This document shows positions 59,966-64,000 of a DNA stretch of 64,000 nt, piece after piece (the first letter of the stretch is position 1; every line of letters starts with the position of its first letter). The notes below the pieces were generated by a model. That model saw only the letters and a list, made by a program, of their open reading frames with translations, did no database searches and was not told where the DNA came from. A program made the translations under genes and the position numbers. Source of the DNA: Endocalyx cinctus (Eukaryota; Ascomycota; Sordariomycetes; Amphisphaeriales; Apiosporaceae); assembly GCA_001600455.1 (NCBI GenBank), contig BCKC01000001.1, positions 4,986,441 through 5,050,440 of the forward strand, given 5' to 3'.

Positions 59966-62112
59966 ATGCTTTATACCACGGTAGTCGTCGCGTCTGGCTT
60001 TTTATGGATACCGGGTTGTTGGGCACTTGGTAATAATGCCATCGTTATACCTCCCAGTCAATATTTGTAAATTTAACTTGAATTCTTCTCCTCGATCAAT
60101 CAATATCGTCCCCGTATCTCGTCTCACTGACTTGACTTTTTTTCAGCGAGGGTAATGACGGACCATGGAGCAGCTTCTTCTTGAGAGTTGGAACTCCCGA
60201 GCAGGACGTAAGGGTTTTGATCTCCACGGCTTCTTCTGAGACCCTGGTTGTGCTTTCAAATTATGGTTGTTCGACATCTGCCTTCGAGACAGTGCCAGAC
60301 GACTGCGCAATCTCCAGGGGTAACTTATTCAATCAAAATGACTCTTCCAGCTGGCAGGATCTCGGCCTCTTTGACATCAACGGAGGGGGCGTCGGTCTTG
60401 AAGCAAACCTTGGCTACTCTCAAACCGTCGATTTTGCGTTAGATACAATTGGTCTGGCGCTCGCCGGCCCTAAGCTTGAAAATCAGACTATCGGTGGTAT
60501 TGGGACAGCTGAGCCTTTCTACCTGTATGAGATATGTTGCGAATAGTTATTCGCGTACGGTTCAACTGACTTGGTGATTGCTTAGGGGAATATTTGGACT
60601 AAATAACCAACCATTGAACTTTACTTCACTGGGAAATTTTTCTTCTCCCTCGTTTATCGAGACACTGAAGGGGCAGCAAGTTATCCCAAGCTTGAGCTGG
60701 AGTTATACAGCTGGTGCCAAGTACCGTAAGTGCAATTCGAATAAACCTCGCAGTTTCGATGCTGAGCGTCGGACATAGGTCTTAAGCAAGTGTACGGTCA
60801 ATTGATATTGTCGGGGTACGATACTTCACGGTTCAGCACCGACAACTCGGTCTCTTTTACCATGGCAGCAGATATAACACGCGATTTAGTGGTTATTCTT
60901 CAGTCTATAAGTTACAGTGGCTCGGATTCGGCGATTCTGCTCTCCGACCCTATCGATATTTTCATTGATTCAACCGATCCGAATCTTTGGCTTCCGGATA
61001 GTGTATGCGACGCCTTTGAAAGCACTTTTGGTTTATCTCTAGACAGCGAGAGCGGCTTGTATCTGGTGAACGATACTCACAATACCGAACTTTTGAATTC
61101 CAATGCGGAGGTTACCTTTAGGTTGTCCGATGTAACTGAAGGTGGCGCGGCTGTGTCTATAACTCTCCCCTACTCTGCTTTCGCTCTTACGGCAGAGTAT
61201 CCACTGGTTGATAGTTCTAGCTACTATTTTCCGTTGAAACGCGCAGCCAACTCTACGCAGTATACATTGGGCCGAACTTTTTTACAAGAAGCGTGAGTAG
61301 ATCCTCGACCCAAACTGGAAGTTGAGAATTGATGGTGATGCTAATACTTAGTTCGTAGGTATCTGTCGGCTGACTACGAGAGAGGGGTTTTCAATGTATC
61401 GGCGTGTACATGGATTGAAGGCGCTCAGGAGAACATTGTCACTATTACGTCCACGGACTCCGATTCGAATTCGTCTGGAAAAGGGCGAAAATCGCTTAGT
61501 GGAGGAGCCATAGCCGGAATTGTCGTCGGCGTAGTAGTCGTTATACTTATTATCGGCGTGCTCATTGCGCTGATTATCCGGCGACGGAGGAAAAAGGCAG
61601 CGTACGTCACTGGTGAGCCGATCCCGGATATATCCGTCATTAGGGGCCCTGTTCATAATGCTCCACCGACGCCGGCGGCGAAATACTATTCTCCCGAAAC
61701 GATTGGTAACAGCAACAGCGAAGCGAGCGGCGACAATATTGCCTCTTCCAAGGCTGGCCAAACGTCAGCAATCAGCACCAATAATACTCCTAGTCAGCCG
61801 GATACGGCAGAACTCGACGGGAGTGGTCAGCAGATTTATCAATTACACGGAGAAGCGAGAGAGCCGTCGCCGCAGGACGAAGCTTCGCCAGTTTATTATG
61901 AACTTGTGGGCAGCGAGGTGAGGAGGCCAGGATCCGCGGTAGGTGGTGGTCTTGCGCCGTCAAGAGATGAGAGAGAAGGAGGTGAAAATGATACGCCTTC
62001 GCCGTTTGTATCCACCCTGGATACTATGGGATGGAATGATGATAGGGGGGACGCGTCGTCGGATATCGTCTCTCCCGTGACGCCTGTTAATCGGGAAGCA
62101 AGGTTTTCTTAA
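59966..62112 (+). CDS. Membrane-anchored pepsin-fold protein lacking the first catalytic Asp
   Basis: Five exons: 59966-60066, 60147-60524, 60586-60725, 60779-61292, 61359-62112; 628 residues. A signal peptide (MLYTTVVVASGFLWIPGCWA) precedes a peptidase A1-like ectodomain: FFLRVGTPEQDVRVLISTAS, NQTIGGIGTAEPFYLGIFGL and GAKYRLKQVYGQLILSGYD. At the first active-site position, where pepsins read DTGSS, this protein reads STASS, so Asp is Ser. The second site (IDSTDPNLWLPD) keeps Asp. A transmembrane helix (GGAIAGIVVGVVVVILIIGV, about 422-445) is followed by RRRRKK and a long Ser/Pro/Glu-rich cytosolic tail of about 180 residues. A two-Asp mechanism is impossible, so it is probably a receptor or binding protein; similar STAS-type sequences are, as far as I recall, conserved in filamentous fungi. 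Confidence 0.87.
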
Positions 62113-63793
62113 ACCAGCGGTTTGAAAATTAATTACGGAGTTTATATCTTGTCTCGGGTTGGAAAATATAACTAATTATTGAAGGCAGAATATTGTAGAG
62201 TTTTGTGTCTTGGGTTTATTGCGGAAGATATTAGTAGGATTAATTTGAGAAGTATGGTCATCTCGTCTCGTTACTTTATAAATATATATATGAATCATCA
62301 CTGCGTTCGAGTTCTATCCACAGTATGAACGAAATCAATACATTAAAATCCAATTAGCCGTGACTCCAAAATCAATGTTGTAGTTGTAATATCTGCGAAG
62401 CTTCTGAAACTAATGGTGGGTCGGACATGATCGAATTACTTATTATTTAACTAAACATAAAAGCCGGCTTATGCATAGATCTGATATAACGATTCTCTTC
62501 CTTCATTTCTGAACAGATGCTTAACGTACGAGAGCTCAATCTTTTACGCGCTTTCGTCTGCCTTGTCACCTAGGAATCCGCTCCAGAACGCATACGAGAG
62601 ATCGCGTTAAAGAAGAGGCTTGATGGAGATTCGTTTAAGCATCCGTGCCAAATGTAGTTCAGGATCCTCCTTGACGACGATATCTCGCTGTTTTACTAGA
62701 TATGTCAACCGTGTCTCTCTGGCATTCACCATACCTTGTTTCCCGTTTGGTCTAAGCTGTCCGAGCACAATTCTTTTGTCTAAATCGACTTTTTCATCTC
62801 AATTTTGGAGAAGGAGATCTAGCCTGACTTGTTCTGTAACTAAGCCGACCTGTATGCGCATCGACGAGATTCCAACAACCCAATCTAATCTCGCGCAACT
62901 TGGGAAAATAACCTGAAGTGAAGAGTCTATCATCCAAGATTATCCCCATTTTCGCACAACTGTTGGTACTATTGACCATATCGCTTTCATTCGGATAAAT
63001 AGACGCAGAATCATGCTACTATAACTTTCCACACGTCAACCATCGTGTAATACCAACCCCTCTGCTCCTTAAAGCCGGAAAAAGGGAAACTCTTGGTGAA
63101 GAATAAAGTGGGGTTTGGGGGAAAGTGTAAATACAGGGGAAATTATGGGGAAATATAATACTACACAGACGCTGCGTGCAGCCTCAGAACCCAGTTTTCC
63201 AGATCATTTTCATAAATGAAAAGGCGCAGCGAAATCTTGAATCCTTTACTCAGGCCTCCGTACGACGGTAATCTATAAATAAATTAACCGCTTGGTCGCC
63301 AGCAACTTCTTCTTTTTGTTCTTTACGAGATTCAAGTTTTTCGGAATCGCCTCGAGATATGCATACGATGATATTCAAGGCCGATAAGGTTGGCCACAGT
63401 CAAAACTGATCACATCGTTATTAACTCCCAAGTAGAAAATGATGCTCGGTCTTGAATATGGCTGGTGTTTATTCTGAGTGATCCCAGTAGATGGTAAGTA
63501 AATCTGCCCATAAGATAAACGAACCCCGTCGCGGTCCGTTTGGGGTAGACCTGTGTTGGTTTTATGTACATACTGGCTGTGCATAGTGTAAACTCAGCCC
63601 CCGGCCACCTTTTAGCGCCCACCAGCACAAGGTAAGGAGAAATTTATATACCCTCTACAGCTGGGTACCGTTATATAAATATGTAGAACCTATACGCTCT
63701 TCATCTTTACGGGCAAGATAATGCCGATTACGAGCTAACATACGCTTTGTGATTGACCACATTTCTATCTTTAAAAAAAAAAAAAAAATTAAC
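62113..63793. other. 1.7-kb intergenic spacer
   Basis: The 3' flank of the protease-like gene and upstream of the partial frame at 63794. It contains TACGGAGT near 62134 and an A15 tract at about 63773-63787. No accepted gene. Confidence 0.6.
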
Positions 63794-64000
63794 ATGGATA
63801 ATTTGCCTGAGAACGACAACAATGACAGTATCACGGTCCAGACGGCCACCATTACACCAACTAGGAAGCAAGTTCGGAAAACCACGAACAGAGTCAGAAA
63901 TAGAGATTCCGGTAGTCCGTACACCCTCAAAAATACTGGTAGACGGTCTGCTCCTAGTTTATTAGAGGAGAAGCGAGCGGGACGGCGTTGTGTTTCTACC
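63794..64000 (+). CDS. Partial frame at window edge, basic N-terminus, unknown
   Basis: An ATG-initiated frame (MDNLPENDNNDSITVQTATI) stays open for 69 codons and leaves the window without a stop. The visible residues are rich in Arg, Lys, Ser and Thr (TRKQVRKTTNRVRNRDSGS), like a disordered or nuclear protein N-terminus. No domain is reached, so no family can be named. A polypurine A15 run sits a few bases upstream of the ATG. A competing frame (63753-63965) stops, while this one does not, which is the reason for choosing it. Confidence 0.4.
   Translation, partial: MDNLPENDNNDSITVQTATITPTRKQVRKTTNRVRNRDSGSPYTLKNTGRRSAPSLLEEKRAGRRCVST

Noticed and set aside
1..64000. Intact transposons, CRISPR arrays, viral insertions
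   Set aside because: No transposase, reverse transcriptase or capsid motifs, no long terminal repeats and no regularly spaced repeats are visible.

Overview
The window is nuclear DNA of a filamentous ascomycete (Pezizomycotina). Protein-coding genes are cut by many short introns (mostly 50-150 bp, GT..AG, with recognisable branch sites). Their products match fungal families, and the spacers are AT-rich and full of homopolymer tracts and microsatellites. Gene content fits Sordariomycetes or a close class; I cannot narrow it further with confidence. No tRNA, rRNA, intact transposon or CRISPR array is visible. Two single undetermined bases (31010, 53423) sit in homopolymers and look like assembly artefacts.

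Layout, left to right: a Hikeshi/OPI10 Hsp70 import factor (+, 2194-2835); a Golgi apyrase YND1 (-, 3908-6085); an Asi3-like membrane RING ubiquitin ligase (-, 9274-12436); the exosome subunit MTR3 (-, 13570-14509); an NADP-dependent short-chain dehydrogenase of the YMR226C type (+, 16812-17968); a fungal rhodopsin-fold membrane protein (+, 18652-20347); a secreted bicupin oxalate decarboxylase (+, 22843-24558); a small DUF7704-type membrane protein (-, 25039-25724); a fibroin-3-related Cys-rich membrane protein (-, 26802-28554); and an RCR-type small membrane protein with a PPxY motif (-, 31489-32053). After a 5 kb spacer come the ARL8 GTPase (-, 37245-38083), RNA polymerase I subunit RPA135 (+, 42086-45840), a secreted tyrosinase (+, 47469-49514), a drug-efflux-type MFS transporter (+, 51088-53394), a six-cysteine small secreted protein (+, 54261-54647), an FAH-family hydrolase (+, 55565-56869), a Ser/Thr-rich probable GPI-anchored protein (-, 57739-59115) and a membrane-anchored pepsin-like protein lacking its first catalytic aspartate (+, 59966-62112). 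A 5'-partial frame opens at 63794 and runs off the end.

The genes do not form one pathway. Housekeeping genes (exosome, Pol I, ARL8, YND1, Hikeshi) alternate with surface and secretion genes (oxalate decarboxylase, tyrosinase, small secreted protein, GPI protein, protease-like protein, RCR and fibroin-3-like proteins) of the kind that face the cell wall or a host. I see no biosynthetic cluster and no convincing new multi-gene system. The best leads are small: a recurrent 10-bp palindrome with a 26-bp double copy, the active-site-dead protease-like receptor, three coding-like islands without an annotated gene, and very short first exons that gene finders would miss. All exon borders were joined by eye from reading frame, splice signals and family resemblance; none was tested by alignment software or RNA data.
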